Below the pieces are notes generated by a model that saw nothing but the letters and a program-made list of their open reading frames with translations, was not told where the DNA came from and made no database searches. A stretch of DNA of 64,000 nt from Synechococcus sp. PROS-9-1 (lineage in GTDB: Bacteria > Cyanobacteriota > Cyanobacteriia > PCC-6307 > Cyanobiaceae). Shown piece after piece: positions 11,584 through 21,002 of this stretch; positions within the stretch are counted from its first letter, which is position 1, and each line of letters opens with the position of its first letter. The position numbers and the translations under genes were made by a program. The DNA lies in contig NZ_CP047961.1 in the NCBI RefSeq assembly GCF_014279775.1, forward strand, positions 1,798,001 to 1,862,000, read 5' to 3'.

Positions 11584-12101
11584 CTCTTATTAGGTCCACT
11601 CATGAAACCATTCTGAGCGAGAAGGCGAGCAGTCACAAGAAATTCTTGAACATTTTCAGTCTGAACAAGGCGCTGTCTACCAGCTTCTACATCGCGATAG
11701 AGATCAGCCACACTCCATGCCGCGCTGCGCTGATCCTCCTGAAACCGAGGGATGAGATGCAGGTGGAGATGACGAGCACCCTCACCGAAGGCAATCAAGT
11801 AGACCCGGTCGCAACCACTCACCGTCTTAACGAGTTTGGAAGCTTGCTGAACGACTGTTCCCCATTCATCGGCTTCATCTCCCAGAAAGTCGATCGCACC
11901 AGCAAGATGGCGACGTGCATCGAGCAAACACCAACCGAGCAGCGGAGAAGGATGGGGATGATGACGCAAGAGCCAATGGCGATTGCGCCAGATCTCTACT
12001 TCACGAAGATGTTGAACATCGGAGTGAAGCTCACAAATCGCACAGTGCTCTGAACAATCAATCGAATTAACAGGAGGAGGCGTGTGTGGATTGATTGCCA
12101 T
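11580..12101 (-). CDS. HIT-like nucleotide-binding protein
   Basis: A 173-residue histidine-triad-like protein. An N-terminal CSEHCAIC segment may bind zinc, and the C-terminal half contains the triad-like HLHLHLIPRF near residue 113. HIT proteins are nucleotide hydrolases or transferases; the substrate here is unknown. ATG start at 12101. It is convergent with the DUF389 gene and downstream of psbA on the same strand, separated by the psbA terminator. Confidence 0.75.
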   Translation of the reverse strand: MAINPHTPPPVNSIDCSEHCAICELHSDVQHLREVEIWRNRHWLLRHHPHPSPLLGWCLLDARRHLAGAIDFLGDEADEWGTVVQQASKLVKTVSGCDRVYLIAFGEGARHLHLHLIPRFQEDQRSAAWSVADLYRDVEAGRQRLVQTENVQEFLVTARLLAQNGFMSGPNKS

Positions 12102-12187
12102 CGCTAAAGGCTTCCGATCAGTTCATGATCCTGATCGAAGACCAGGCGTTGCAGTTCCTTGATGTTCTCAGTGACGAATGAATGCAC

Positions 12188-12220
12188 AAAAAAGCCCCCA
12201 CCTTTCGGCGGGAGCTTTCT
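12188..12220 (-). terminator. psbA rho-independent terminator
   Basis: Read on the minus strand, a 12-bp stem (AAAGCTCCCGCC with GGTGGGGGCTTT, two G-U pairs) closes a GAAA tetraloop and is followed by six U. A second perfect inverted repeat, AGTTCAG/CTGAACT, lies at 12221-12239, between the hairpin and the psbA stop codon. Confidence 0.85.
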
Positions 12221-12255
12221 AGTTCAGTTGATCTGAACTTTGGATGATTTCCAGA

Positions 12256-13335
12256 TCAACCGATTGCAGGTGCCTGAAGAGCCACAGGTGTGGACTCAGC
12301 AGCAGCCAGGTCGAGAGGGAAGTTATGAGCGTTGCGCTCGTGCATCACTTCCATGCCAAGTCCAGCTCTGTTAAGAACATCGGCCCAGGTGTTCAGGACG
12401 CGGCCCTGACCATCAAGGATCGACTGGTTGAAGTTGAAGCCGTTCAAGTTGAAGGCCATGGTTGACACGCCAAGAGCGGTGAACCAGATGCCGACAACAG
12501 GCCAGGCTGCAAGGAAGAAGTGAAGGCTACGGCTGTTGTTGAAGGAGGCGTATTGGAAGATCAGGCGACCGAAGTAGCCGTGAGCAGCCACGATGTTGTA
12601 CGTCTCTTCTTCTTGGCCGAACTTATAGCCGTAGTTCTGGGACTCGGTCTCGGTTGTTTCACGAACCAAGGAGGAGGTCACCAATGAACCGTGCATGGCG
12701 GAGAACAGTGAACCACCGAAGACACCAGCCACTCCAAGCATGTGGAAGGGGTGCATCAGGATGTTGTGCTCAGCCTGGAAGACCAACATGTAGTTGAAGG
12801 TTCCAGAGATGCCCAAAGGCATGGCGTCAGAGAACGAACCCTGACCGAAGGGGTAGACCAGGAACACTGCAGATGCAGCAGCAACAGGTGCGCTGTATGC
12901 AACACAGATCCAAGGGCGCATGCCCAAGCGGTAGGAAAGTTCCCACTCACGTCCCATATAGGCGTAGATGCCGATCAGGAAGTGGAAAACAACCAGTTGG
13001 AAAGGACCGCCGTTGTAGAGCCACTCGTCGAGTGAGGCAGCTTCCCAGATTGGGTAGAAGTGCAAGCCAATAGCGTTGCTGGAAGGAACAACAGCACCAG
13101 AGATGATGTTGTTGCCATACATCAGTGAACCTGCAACAGGCTCGCGGATGCCGTCGATATCAACCGGAGGTGCGGCGATAAAAGCAACGATGAAGCAAGT
13201 GGTAGCGGCAAGCAGTGTGGGGATCATCAGAACACCGAACCAACCGACATAAAGACGGTTGTTGGTGGAGGTGACCCACTCACAGAACTGCTGCCAGCCG
13301 TTAGCGCCGGAGCGCTGCTGGATGGTGGTAGTCAT
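12256..13335 (-). CDS. psbA: Photosystem II D1 protein, Glu130 (D1:2) form
   Basis: Reaction-centre core protein of photosystem II that binds chlorophyll, pheophytin, QB and the Mn cluster. The 359-residue length is the standard precursor. Residue 130 is Glu ([10 protein letters not shown]), which marks the high-light D1:2 variant; D1:1 has Gln. QB-site residues ([14 protein letters not shown]) and the C-terminal Mn-ligand region ([13 protein letters not shown]) are present. CtpA processing would occur after Ala344, removing a 15-residue tail. It is monocistronic, with a strong terminator. Confidence 0.98.
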   Translation of the reverse strand: MTTTIQQRSGANGWQQFCEWVTSTNNRLYVGWFGVLMIPTLLAATTCFIVAFIAAPPVDIDGIREPVAGSLMYGNNIISGAVVPSSNAIGLHFYPIWEAASLDEWLYNGGPFQLVVFHFLIGIYAYMGREWELSYRLGMRPWICVAYSAPVAAASAVFLVYPFGQGSFSDAMPLGISGTFNYMLVFQAEHNILMHPFHMLGVAGVFGGSLFSAMHGSLVTSSLVRETTETESQNYGYKFGQEEETYNIVAAHGYFGRLIFQYASFNNSRSLHFFLAAWPVVGIWFTALGVSTMAFNLNGFNFNQSILDGQGRVLNTWADVLNRAGLGMEVMHERNAHNFPLDLAAAESTPVALQAPAIG

Positions 13336-13399
13336 GAGAACGGAAAAGAAGGTCTCGCAAGGAGACGGTTACGGAAGGGCAGGTTGCCCCGCCAAACGC

Positions 13400-13405
13400 A
13401 TTGTA
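13400..13405 (-). promoter_or_regulatory. Possible -10 element of psbA
   Basis: TACAAT on the minus strand lies 65 bases upstream of the psbA start in a short AT-rich patch, a plausible sigma-70 -10 hexamer. No convincing -35 box is seen at the usual spacing. Confidence 0.3.
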
Positions 13406-13534
13406 AAGCAAGTTTGCGGTTTGTGTTCGAGTCTTAAGAGCGAAACTCCTTTTTTGCTCCGACCAAGAGCAGCCTCAGCAAGGGCGTCTTCAGGAAGGCT
13501 TAAGATTTCATCGGACCCCCACAAGGAGAGCCGC

Positions 13535-13675
13535 GTGGTTTTGATTCGATGGCTTCAGGCTGGCCAACGCACGGAGGAAACCGTTCCCGTCGCCATGGCC
13601 CGCCATAGGCGGAATGAGCTTGAAGCTCAAGGAGCGGTTGTGTACTGGAGCGAACGACTAGGCAACGCCTTCTAG
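13535..13675 (+). CDS. Small conserved-looking hypothetical protein (46 aa)
   Basis: A GTG start at 13535 preceded by AAGGAGAG (13522-13529) at good spacing opens a 46-residue frame. The product begins VVLIRWLQAG and ends YWSERLGNAF, with MARHRRNELEAQGAVVYW in the second half. Basic, soluble, no signal or membrane segment. It lies divergent from psbA. The good ribosome site and protein-like composition support a real gene; the function is unknown. Confidence 0.55.
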   Translation: MVLIRWLQAGQRTEETVPVAMARHRRNELEAQGAVVYWSERLGNAF

Positions 13676-13707
13676 CCAGCCAAACTGGTTTCATCGCAAC
13701 AGGAACA

Positions 13708-14058
13708 ATGACAATCAGCTCAAGGGCATTCCGCTTCCGACGAGGGGTCATCACTGTTGCGTTAACCAGTTCTGCGGCAATGGCTCTCAGCGCCTGCGGA
13801 TCAGAAACAGTTCCTATCAACACGACAGCGCGCAAAGCGATCAATCGCTTGGAACAACGCATCGAGCAGCTGGAACGCCAAGTCGGAGAACAGATCCCAC
13901 CGCCTTCAGACCGAAGCAACAAGGTTCCTACCGGCCCTATCAGTTCCATCACATTGAGGACTGGTACTGCTGATGACAGGTTGAGGATTTACTGGGCTGA
14001 TGGCACACGCAGTGACCTTCCCTGCACCAAAGAACAGAACACCTGGGCCTGTGGGTAG
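13708..14058 (+). CDS. Putative lipoprotein with coiled-coil segment
   Basis: A 116-residue protein. A basic N-terminus and hydrophobic stretch end in ALSAC, a plausible lipobox with the lipidated Cys at about residue 30. A short coiled coil (AINRLEQRIEQLERQVGEQI) follows, then a small C-terminal domain with two cysteines (DLPCTKEQNTWACG). It probably sits at a membrane facing the periplasm. No named family recognised. Confidence 0.6.
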   Translation: MTISSRAFRFRRGVITVALTSSAAMALSACGSETVPINTTARKAINRLEQRIEQLERQVGEQIPPPSDRSNKVPTGPISSITLRTGTADDRLRIYWADGTRSDLPCTKEQNTWACG

Positions 14059-14147
14059 AGCTGTGCCTGGGAAACCAGTCATAACCGTTTACACCTGCAG
14101 CTTGATTTGACCGTTGAACACGCGATTCATCGCGTCAAAATTGCGGC

Positions 14148-14516
14148 ATGAATCAGTTCAAAACAGTGTTGGCGCTCATCAGCGGAATTTGGCTATTAGC
14201 CCCAAATGCTGCAACAGCACAGGCCTCCAGGCCATTACCACTAACCCAACCAAAAGCAGCCAATCTCGCGCGCATGCGTGCAGAGTTGCTGAATGGAGGC
14301 TTAGGTCAATACAGAGCAGCAAGCTGCATGTACGAAACCGGAGCAGGGTCCTGTCTCGAGTCCATCAGCGATCAAGGGTTCCAATTCCTGTTCCAAGGTG
14401 GTGCTCCGGGTTGGCAACAGCAAAACCCTCCCAACCCAACCATCGAGACATCGGTGCTTGTCTCCAGAGACGGTGACCGAATCCTGGAGGTCTCTTACAA
14501 CGGAACGATCCGTTAA
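14148..14516 (+). CDS. Small secreted protein, first copy of a tandem pair
   Basis: A 122-residue protein with a clear signal peptide (TVLALISGIWLLAPNAATAQA). The mature domain contains two cysteines (ASCMYETGAGSC) and the segment FQFLFQGGAPGW. The next gene encodes a close relative sharing NLAR, the cysteine pair, [10 protein letters not shown] and the C-terminal VxYNGxxR, so the pair arose by tandem duplication. Function unknown; it is probably periplasmic. Confidence 0.7.
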   Translation: MNQFKTVLALISGIWLLAPNAATAQASRPLPLTQPKAANLARMRAELLNGGLGQYRAASCMYETGAGSCLESISDQGFQFLFQGGAPGWQQQNPPNPTIETSVLVSRDGDRILEVSYNGTIR

Positions 14517-14605
14517 ATGCAAGATCCAGTTGACAGATCACGCCACCGTGATTCCGATGAAGGAGCAATCTCTGGTTCTGCATCAATCTCCGTACCCTTT
14601 CAGCG

Positions 14606-14950
14606 ATGGCCGTCATCACTGGTGCAAGCGTGATGGGCGCAACACCTGGACTCGCTCAAGACACCATCTCAGCGTCCCCAGTGAGAGCGATCAATTTGGC
14701 TCGCAACACTGCTGTTGCAGAAAATGGTGGTCTTAGCGTTTATCGCCCTCAGCCATGCATGTTTCAGACCAGCGATGGAGGAGGGGATTGCCTTGTGAAC
14801 CAAGACGACAACGGATACACCTTTCAATTTCTTGGTGGAGCTCCAGGCTGGCCTGAAAACGGCAGTTCACCAACGACAGAAACAGAGATCCAGATTGCTC
14901 CAGATGGGCGAACCGTGAATGAGGTCCTCTACAACGGATCACCGCGCTAA
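14606..14950 (+). CDS. Small secreted protein, second copy of a tandem pair
   Basis: A 114-residue paralogue of the preceding protein, with [23 protein letters not shown] and EVLYNGSPR aligned to it. The first ATG in frame (14606) gives the signal-like [18 protein letters not shown], which lacks the usual basic start. The open frame extends upstream to a TGA at 14558 without an ATG, GTG or TTG. The copy may therefore use a rare start, be frameshifted upstream or be poorly expressed. Its 3' end overlaps the aspartoacylase gene by 12 bp. Confidence 0.6.
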   Translation: MAVITGASVMGATPGLAQDTISASPVRAINLARNTAVAENGGLSVYRPQPCMFQTSDGGGDCLVNQDDNGYTFQFLGGAPGWPENGSSPTTETEIQIAPDGRTVNEVLYNGSPR

Positions 14951-15880
14951 GAGCTGCGCTTGAAGTGCCTCTGTCCATTCAAAAGACAGAGGCCAGCTCT
15001 CTCTGAGAGTGAGACTCAACGCAATGGCCTTCTCCGCATAGGCCGCTTCATTAATGAAAAGAGGGACCTGTCCATCAGCCCCCTCATGGGCAACGCAGCT
15101 GCCATCTGCCTTCTGAAAGAGCGGATCACCTCGTCTCATGGGCTGCCAATCCGAACCCTGACGCTGAGGGTGAACAAAGGCGTCGGGGGAACCGGATGGA
15201 GAACGCGGGAGATCAAGACTCCCCAGATGGCGATGAACCACCAATTGCCTGGGGTAGCGGGCTCGACCCGCCAGCACATCAGAGCAGGCTTCAAAGACGG
15301 CCTCGAGAGCCAGGCGAGTTTGCATCAGGATTTTGTGGTGACGCACCATCTGGGGGACGGGCCCCACTTCAATCACCAGGCCACAGGGCCAGCTTTCCAC
15401 CAGAAATCCCTGCTGAGCCTGATCGGCTTCATGGAGATAAACCGGTAAACCAAGACGTCCCTGAACAAGGGCCGCCAAGGCCAAATCAGCAGGCCGACGT
15501 CCATAGACCACAAGGGAGCTACCCATCGAAGACGTAGTGCTGTGGAGATCGATCACCAACCCACAGGCCTCGATGCCTTCCGGGCCATAACGGCTCACCA
15601 GGTCGAAGGCACGCTGAACTTCGAGGTCCAACTTGGATGATGAAATCCGCTCTGAACCAACCTGCTGAAGAAGACCAGGCTGGAAGGAACGATTGAGATC
15701 TCGATCAAGATAACGGCAACCTTTGGCATAGGCATCGGGATTACCAATCACCGAGAGCGCCTCGCATCCGTGGGTCTGAATCAAATGCGGCTGCTGCTGC
15801 CACTGTTCCAACAGCCAGGGAGCATTGATCTCATTCCCATGGGTTCCAGCCACCACAAGCACTCGAGGGCTCGGCATCAA
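14939..15880 (-). CDS. Aspartoacylase/succinylglutamate desuccinylase-family hydrolase
   Basis: A 313-residue Zn-dependent amidohydrolase of the aspartoacylase (AstE/AspA) family. Zn ligands are in [12 protein letters not shown] (His, Glu) near residue 13 and [10 protein letters not shown] (His) near residue 110. DLNRSF and the C-terminal [19 protein letters not shown] region also match. The usual reaction is hydrolysis of N-acetyl-aspartate or related N-acyl amino acids; the physiological substrate in cyanobacteria is uncertain. ATG start at 15880; convergent overlap with the small secreted paralogue. Confidence 0.85.
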   Translation of the reverse strand: MMPSPRVLVVAGTHGNEINAPWLLEQWQQQPHLIQTHGCEALSVIGNPDAYAKGCRYLDRDLNRSFQPGLLQQVGSERISSSKLDLEVQRAFDLVSRYGPEGIEACGLVIDLHSTTSSMGSSLVVYGRRPADLALAALVQGRLGLPVYLHEADQAQQGFLVESWPCGLVIEVGPVPQMVRHHKILMQTRLALEAVFEACSDVLAGRARYPRQLVVHRHLGSLDLPRSPSGSPDAFVHPQRQGSDWQPMRRGDPLFQKADGSCVAHEGADGQVPLFINEAAYAEKAIALSLTLRESWPLSFEWTEALQAQLLAR

Positions 15881-15932
15881 CTCTCAGCAGCCTCAAACAA
15901 TCTGATGGAAGATAAGTGGAAATGGAACAACG

Positions 15933-16925
15933 ATGGCGATCCATCCACTGATTGTGCGCAGCGCTCGTCAAGGATGGCGCTGGCAATGGCTCCGCTTGAT
16001 GGGAGGACTAGGCCCTGCCGATCAAGGTGGTCACTATCGGCGCCCAACCAGCACGCCGATGCAAACCCTCGTCTTAGGGGCGAAGGAGCTTGAAGCAAGA
16101 GAAAGCACGACAAAACCCCACCTGATCGTTGGCCGAAGTTGCCCATGGGCGCATCGTGTCTGGCTGGTGTTTCAACTGCGAGGACTCAGCGCAAGCATCA
16201 ACCTGCTGATGGCCGATGCCGATCACGACGAAGGGCGATGGCGACTGGAGCCGACCTGGCTTGGCTGCGACAGCCTCCTTGATCTTTACAAGCTGTGCGG
16301 GGCACCTCCCAGCTACCGAGCCACGGTGCCAGTCATGGTTGATCCGGGTGCAAGCGCATCCGATCAACCCCGATTGCTGGGAAATGACAGCACCCCCCTG
16401 AGCGCAGCACTGTGTTCATGGCCAGCAGAGGCGACGGCACTCAATCTCGCCCCAAGCGCATTGAAACCTTCGATTGCTTCATGGCAGGAGTTGATCCAAC
16501 CCTCGATCAACGACGGCGTCTATCGATGCGGATTTGCACGGAACCAAAGGGCCTTTGATCAAGCCAGCCAAGCCTTGTTCTCAGCTTTGGAGCAAGTGGA
16601 GGAAAGCTTGCAAACCAAAGGAGCATGGCTCTGCGGCGAGCAACTCACGCTGGCGGACGTCCGTCTTTTTCCCACTTTGATCCGCTGGGAAATGGTCTAT
16701 GCCCCCCTATTTGGCTGTAGCGCCAAGCCGCTTTGGATGTTTCCAGCACTTTGGAGTTGGCGTCAACGATTTTTTGAGCTTCCTGGAGTCAGTGAGAGTT
16801 GCGACAGCCAAAAGTGGAAACAGGATTATTTCGGAGCACTGTTCCCCCTCAACCCAAGTGGAATTGTTCCAGATAGCCCTGATCTGAGCAGACTGATCGG
16901 AGCGGAAGTGGCAAAACCAGAATGA
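15933..16925 (+). CDS. Xi-class glutathione S-transferase-like protein
   Basis: A 330-residue member of the GST superfamily close to glutathionyl-hydroquinone reductases. The thioredoxin-fold half has GRSCPWAHRVWL with the catalytic Cys of the CPWAHR motif. The C-terminal helical half has LTLADVRLFPTLIRWEMVY, also typical. Such enzymes reduce glutathionylated quinones; the substrate here is not known. The stop overlaps the next gene by 4 bp (ATGA), making it the first gene of a three-gene operon with a DUF2301 protein and an ABC-F ATPase. Confidence 0.85.
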   Translation: MAIHPLIVRSARQGWRWQWLRLMGGLGPADQGGHYRRPTSTPMQTLVLGAKELEARESTTKPHLIVGRSCPWAHRVWLVFQLRGLSASINLLMADADHDEGRWRLEPTWLGCDSLLDLYKLCGAPPSYRATVPVMVDPGASASDQPRLLGNDSTPLSAALCSWPAEATALNLAPSALKPSIASWQELIQPSINDGVYRCGFARNQRAFDQASQALFSALEQVEESLQTKGAWLCGEQLTLADVRLFPTLIRWEMVYAPLFGCSAKPLWMFPALWSWRQRFFELPGVSESCDSQKWKQDYFGALFPLNPSGIVPDSPDLSRLIGAEVAKPE

Positions 16926-17584
16926 CGACCAACAGCATGGCAAGAGCAGAGCAATCAGAACCCAGCTTTGAGGGCATGTATGGCCTTTATTGCATCACTC
17001 TTCAAGATCAGCGAGAGGTTCAGCTCTACAGAATCTGCTTGCTGATCTGTGGGCTGAGCTTCAGTGCCGGACTCGGACAATGGATCCTCGTAGGACCCCA
17101 GCTAGCGCCCCTATGGCTGATGCCCCTTTCTGTATCACTTGGCCTGGCCTTGCGCTGGATTCACATCTATTTGCGCCCTCTCCATCAAGCCCTTCAACTG
17201 TTTTGGGCCGCGGGATGCATCGGCTGGCTGGTCTTAGCCATCCAGGCCGGTCCATCCGACATTTTCAACACACTCGAGAGCCAACGTCTTTGGACCCTGG
17301 CGATTGGTCCCCTGTTTGCAGCCCTAGCAGGCATCGGCTTCAAGGAATTCTTTTGCTTCAGACGTCCAGAAGCAATCGGACTCACCCTGCTTCTGCCAGT
17401 GGCACTCCTCGGTCATTTGAGTGGCCTGATTGCAGGGCCAGCAGCAATCAGCATGATGGCGATTTCCTCGGCTCTTCTTGTGATTCTTGCGTTACGCAAA
17501 TTCGGGATGGAGGCCGCTGCTGACGTCGGCGATAAGAGCGTATTTGCTTATCTGGAAGACCTGCGTAAGGCCAAGAGCACGTGA
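16922..17584 (+). CDS. DUF2301 integral membrane protein
   Basis: A 220-residue membrane protein with about six hydrophobic spans and a short cytoplasmic tail (KSVFAYLEDLRKAKST). The N-terminal FEGMYGLYCITLQDQREVQLYR and central GIGFKEFFCFRRPEA fit the DUF2301 family of cyanobacteria and plastids. Function unknown. It is coupled on both sides: ATG in the GST stop, and its stop overlapping the GTG of the ABC-F gene. Confidence 0.8.
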   Translation: MTTNSMARAEQSEPSFEGMYGLYCITLQDQREVQLYRICLLICGLSFSAGLGQWILVGPQLAPLWLMPLSVSLGLALRWIHIYLRPLHQALQLFWAAGCIGWLVLAIQAGPSDIFNTLESQRLWTLAIGPLFAALAGIGFKEFFCFRRPEAIGLTLLLPVALLGHLSGLIAGPAAISMMAISSALLVILALRKFGMEAAADVGDKSVFAYLEDLRKAKST

Positions 17585-19500
17585 GCCTGATCAGTCTTGT
17601 CGATGCATCTAAAGACTTCGGGATCCGCACGCTGTTTGCCGACCTAACCCTCCACATTCGTGAGGGTGATCGCCTGGGATTAATTGGCCCCAATGGGTCA
17701 GGGAAGTCGACCTTGCTGAAAGTGCTTGCCGGGGAGGAGCCGCTTGGGGGAGGAGAACGACGCTGCTCATCGCGGTTAAGGGTCGAGCTTGTGGGCCAGG
17801 AGAGCAGCGTGGACCCAGGCCTCACCGTCTTGGAACAGGTGTTGGCAGGGTGCGGAGAGAAACGAGACCTGCTGCTGCGTTTCAGTGAGCTCAGCGAAGC
17901 CGTTGCCGACAGTCCGGATAACGCAGTGCTCCTAGCCGAGCTGGGAGTGCTGAGTCAAAGAATGGATGAATCCGAGGCTTGGAGTCTCGAACAACAGTGC
18001 CAGGAAGTCCTGCAAAGGCTTGGCATCACTGATCTGCACAGCCCTGTAGAAGCTCTTTCAGGTGGATATCGCAAACGGGTAGGACTGGCATCGGCCCTTG
18101 TGGCTTGTCCTGATGTGCTTCTTCTCGATGAGCCCACCAACCACCTCGATGCCGCAGCGGTGGAGTGGTTGCAAAGCTGGCTGGATCGGTATCCAGGAGC
18201 GGTCGTCCTCGTTACCCATGACCGCTATGTACTGGATCGCGTGACCCGCAGGATCGTGGAAGTGGAGCTGGGGGAAGCGCGCAGTATTGACGGCAATTAC
18301 AGCGCTTATTTGCAGCGAAAAGCTGAACAAAATCTCGCCGATGCCGCTGGTGCTGCCAAATTCAAAAGCGTGCTCCGACGCGAATTGGCTTGGTTACGCC
18401 AAGGACCAAAGGCACGCAGCACCAAACAAAAAGCGCGGCTGCAACGCATCGACGAGATGCAGAGTGCGCCAACGAAACAGAGTCGCACCCAGCTGGAGAT
18501 GGCCAGTGTGAGTCGTCGCATTGGAAAGGTAGCGATCGAGGCGGAGCATCTCTCCGTCTCAGCTGACGGCAACAAGGACGGCCCCTTGTTGCTCTCAGAC
18601 TTCAGTTACAGCTTCAGCCCAGAAGATCGTGTCGGAATCATTGGCCCCAACGGCAGTGGCAAATCAACCCTGCTGGACCTGATCGCGGGACGCCGTCAGC
18701 CCACTGGCGGGTCCCTCCAGATTGGAGAAACTGTTCATCTCGGATATCTCGACCAACACACCGATGTCCTCAGCGATGGGAAGGGGTTAGATCGCAAAGT
18801 GATCGACTTTGTCGAGGAAGCGGCATCAACCATTGACCTGGGGAATGAGCAACTCAGTGCATCTCAGCTGCTGGAACGCTTTTTGTTCCCACCAGCACAA
18901 CAACACAGCCCCCTCAGCAAACTCTCTGGTGGAGAACGACGGCGCTTAAGCCTGTGCCGCATGTTGATTCAGGCACCCAATGTGTTGCTGCTCGACGAGC
19001 CCACCAATGACTTGGATGTCCAGACCCTGAGTGTGCTGGAAGACCTCCTCGAGGACTTCCGTGGCTGTGTTGTGGTCGTGTCCCACGATCGCTATTTCCT
19101 AGACCGCACCGTTGACCGTCTCTTTTGTTTTGAGAACGGACGCCTGCAGCGTTTTGAAGGGAACTACAGCGCATTTCTAGATCACCGTCGTGATCTGGAG
19201 AAAGTGCAAAGCGAAGCACTGGCAGCACAGGAAAGCGCCCAACGTTCGGCAAAATCAGCTTCCAAACAGCTCTCAACTCCAGCCAACAAGCCAAAACGGC
19301 GCAGCTTTAAAGAATCGAAGGAGCTGGAGCGCCTCGATAGCGATCTCCCCGCCCTGGAGCAGAGAAAACAGGAGCTGGAACAGACCATTGCTAGCGGTAG
19401 GGGAGATCTCAGCTCTCTGAGTTTGGAACTCGCCGCTTTATTGGACTCGCTTCATACCAGTGAGGAGCGCTGGCTGGAGCTCAGTGAACTCGAGCCATAA
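17581..19500 (+). CDS. ABC-F family ATPase (Uup-like)
   Basis: A 639-residue protein with two ABC ATPase domains and no membrane segments, the ABC-F layout. Walker A motifs are GPNGSGKSTLL in both halves. Signatures are LSGGYRKRV and LSGGERRRLS, with Walker B LLLDEPTNHLD and LLLDEPTNDLD. A C-terminal coiled coil (about residues 560-630) resembles Uup. ABC-F proteins act on the ribosome or on DNA precise excision rather than in transport. GTG start inside the previous stop. Confidence 0.92.
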   Translation: MSLISLVDASKDFGIRTLFADLTLHIREGDRLGLIGPNGSGKSTLLKVLAGEEPLGGGERRCSSRLRVELVGQESSVDPGLTVLEQVLAGCGEKRDLLLRFSELSEAVADSPDNAVLLAELGVLSQRMDESEAWSLEQQCQEVLQRLGITDLHSPVEALSGGYRKRVGLASALVACPDVLLLDEPTNHLDAAAVEWLQSWLDRYPGAVVLVTHDRYVLDRVTRRIVEVELGEARSIDGNYSAYLQRKAEQNLADAAGAAKFKSVLRRELAWLRQGPKARSTKQKARLQRIDEMQSAPTKQSRTQLEMASVSRRIGKVAIEAEHLSVSADGNKDGPLLLSDFSYSFSPEDRVGIIGPNGSGKSTLLDLIAGRRQPTGGSLQIGETVHLGYLDQHTDVLSDGKGLDRKVIDFVEEAASTIDLGNEQLSASQLLERFLFPPAQQHSPLSKLSGGERRRLSLCRMLIQAPNVLLLDEPTNDLDVQTLSVLEDLLEDFRGCVVVVSHDRYFLDRTVDRLFCFENGRLQRFEGNYSAFLDHRRDLEKVQSEALAAQESAQRSAKSASKQLSTPANKPKRRSFKESKELERLDSDLPALEQRKQELEQTIASGRGDLSSLSLELAALLDSLHTSEERWLELSELEP

Positions 19501-19656
19501 GACGTTGCACCCGTGGATGGATCTCACCATCCACGTCAGTCAGTGATGCCGTCCATGTTGTTACGGAAACCATCTCGCCTGAAGGATCAGTGGCAGTAGA
19601 GGAAAGCAGCCGTAAAATATTTCCATCGCAATTGGCTTTCAAGAGCCGCCGATTCC

Positions 19657-19875
19657 ATGAAATCCATCGACGAACACATCCAAAAAGATCAGTCAGAGAT
19701 TGAAGCGGCTCGTGCTTCAGGCGATGAAGCAAAGGTGCGTCACTTGACTAGTGAGCTTCATTCTCTTGAGGAATACAAGGAGCACAATCCTGAGGACAAG
19801 CATGACCCCACCTCACTCGAGCTTTATTGCGATGCAAACCCAGACGCCGACGAGTGCCGCGTCTACGACGACTGA
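19657..19875 (+). CDS. cp12: CP12-type Calvin cycle regulator
   Basis: A 72-residue acidic protein ending LELYCDANPDADECRVYDD, the CP12 C-terminal GAPDH-binding element with its cysteine pair. CP12 locks GAPDH and phosphoribulokinase into an inactive complex in the dark under thioredoxin control. The N-terminal cysteine pair is absent, and the usual AWDxVEEL core is not recognisable (LHSLEEYKEH occupies that place). PRK binding may therefore differ from the canonical protein. A terminator follows. Confidence 0.88.
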   Translation: MKSIDEHIQKDQSEIEAARASGDEAKVRHLTSELHSLEEYKEHNPEDKHDPTSLELYCDANPDADECRVYDD

Positions 19876-19901
19876 GCGATCTCGGGACTCTTGGTGATGA
19901 G

Positions 19902-19926
19902 CCTGTCTCCCAAGGCAGGTTTTTTT
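19902..19926 (+). terminator. Terminator after cp12
   Basis: A 6-bp stem CCTGTC/GGCAGG (one G-U pair) is followed by seven T, 27 bases after the cp12 stop. Confidence 0.7.
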
Positions 19927-19952
19927 ATGCCCATTCGATCCTGCAGCCAGCC

Positions 19953-20942
19953 CTAGATCCCCAATTCGCTCCAGACACAATCCAACATCTGATTCAACCC
20001 ACGACTCATCGCCGCCGAGATCAGGAGAGGAGTGCGTCCGCTGGCATCAGTCAGAGCTGAAACGATCGCGTCCAGATCCTCTTGCTGAATGAGCTCCTGC
20101 TTGTTAATGACCAGAATTCTTGGGCGCTCAACCAGCCCATGTCCATAGGCTTCAAGCTCCTTTTCAACAACGCGCAGATCCAACAAGGGATCTTCGGCGC
20201 CGCCATCCACAAGGTGAATGAGGAGTCGGGTGCGTTCGATATGGCGGAGAAAATCGTGGCCCAACCCCGCGCCCTGGGCTGCACCAGCAATTAAACCTGG
20301 GATATCAGCGAAAACGGTGCCGTCTCCTGTCGGGCGGCGCACCACACCAAGATTCGGAATCAGGGTTGTGAACGGGTAGTCGGCAATTTTGGGTCGAGCA
20401 GCAGATAAAACACTGATCAGCGTGCTTTTCCCTGCATTTGGAAGCCCAATAATCCCCACTTCGGCTAACAGCTTGAGCTCCAGCTGCAATCGCCATTCTT
20501 CGCCGTCACGACCCTCCGTGAATTTTTCTGGAGCACGATTTCGATTGCTCAGGTAATGGGCATTGCCCAGCCCGCCCCGACCCCCAAACGCCACGGTGAG
20601 ACGTTCTCCAGGTGTCGTGAGGTCACCGAGCATGATTCCCGTACTCATATGACGAACCTCAGTGCCACATGGCACCTTGATCACCAAGGGCGGACCTGAT
20701 GCCCCAGTGCAGCGATTCGGACCTCCCCGGCGCCCATCAATCGCTGCGAACAGCCGTTTGTATTTGAAATCCAAAAGGGTTTGCAGGTTGGAATCTGCCT
20801 CCAACACCACATCCGCGCCCTGGCCTCCATCACCACCAGAAGGTCCTCCCGCTGGAACATATTTTTCTCGACGGAAGGCCATGATGCCGTCACCACCACG
20901 GCCACCCCGCACGGAAATGCGCGCTTGGTCGATGAACTGCAC
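19953..20942 (-). CDS. obgE: GTPase Obg/CgtA
   Basis: Essential ribosome-associated GTPase. The glycine-rich Obg fold is present ([31 protein letters not shown]), followed by the G domain with [10 protein letters not shown] (G1), DIPGLI (G3) and NKQE (G4). The open frame continues upstream to 21215, but the Obg fold begins at a GTG at 20942. That start gives 329 residues, the expected size, and frees the upstream sequence for the divergent ABC gene. Confidence 0.93.
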   Translation of the reverse strand: MQFIDQARISVRGGRGGDGIMAFRREKYVPAGGPSGGDGGQGADVVLEADSNLQTLLDFKYKRLFAAIDGRRGGPNRCTGASGPPLVIKVPCGTEVRHMSTGIMLGDLTTPGERLTVAFGGRGGLGNAHYLSNRNRAPEKFTEGRDGEEWRLQLELKLLAEVGIIGLPNAGKSTLISVLSAARPKIADYPFTTLIPNLGVVRRPTGDGTVFADIPGLIAGAAQGAGLGHDFLRHIERTRLLIHLVDGGAEDPLLDLRVVEKELEAYGHGLVERPRILVINKQELIQQEDLDAIVSALTDASGRTPLLISAAMSRGLNQMLDCVWSELGI

Positions 20943-21002
20943 AGCAAGCCTCAGTTGGGGCCAATTCCCAACCCTAGGATCGAAGAGTACGAGGACAAGA
21001 GC

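Noticed and set aside
20781-21002. N-terminal extension of the ABC ATPase frame
   Set aside because: It is antisense to the conserved start of obgE and unlike any ABC protein N-terminus.
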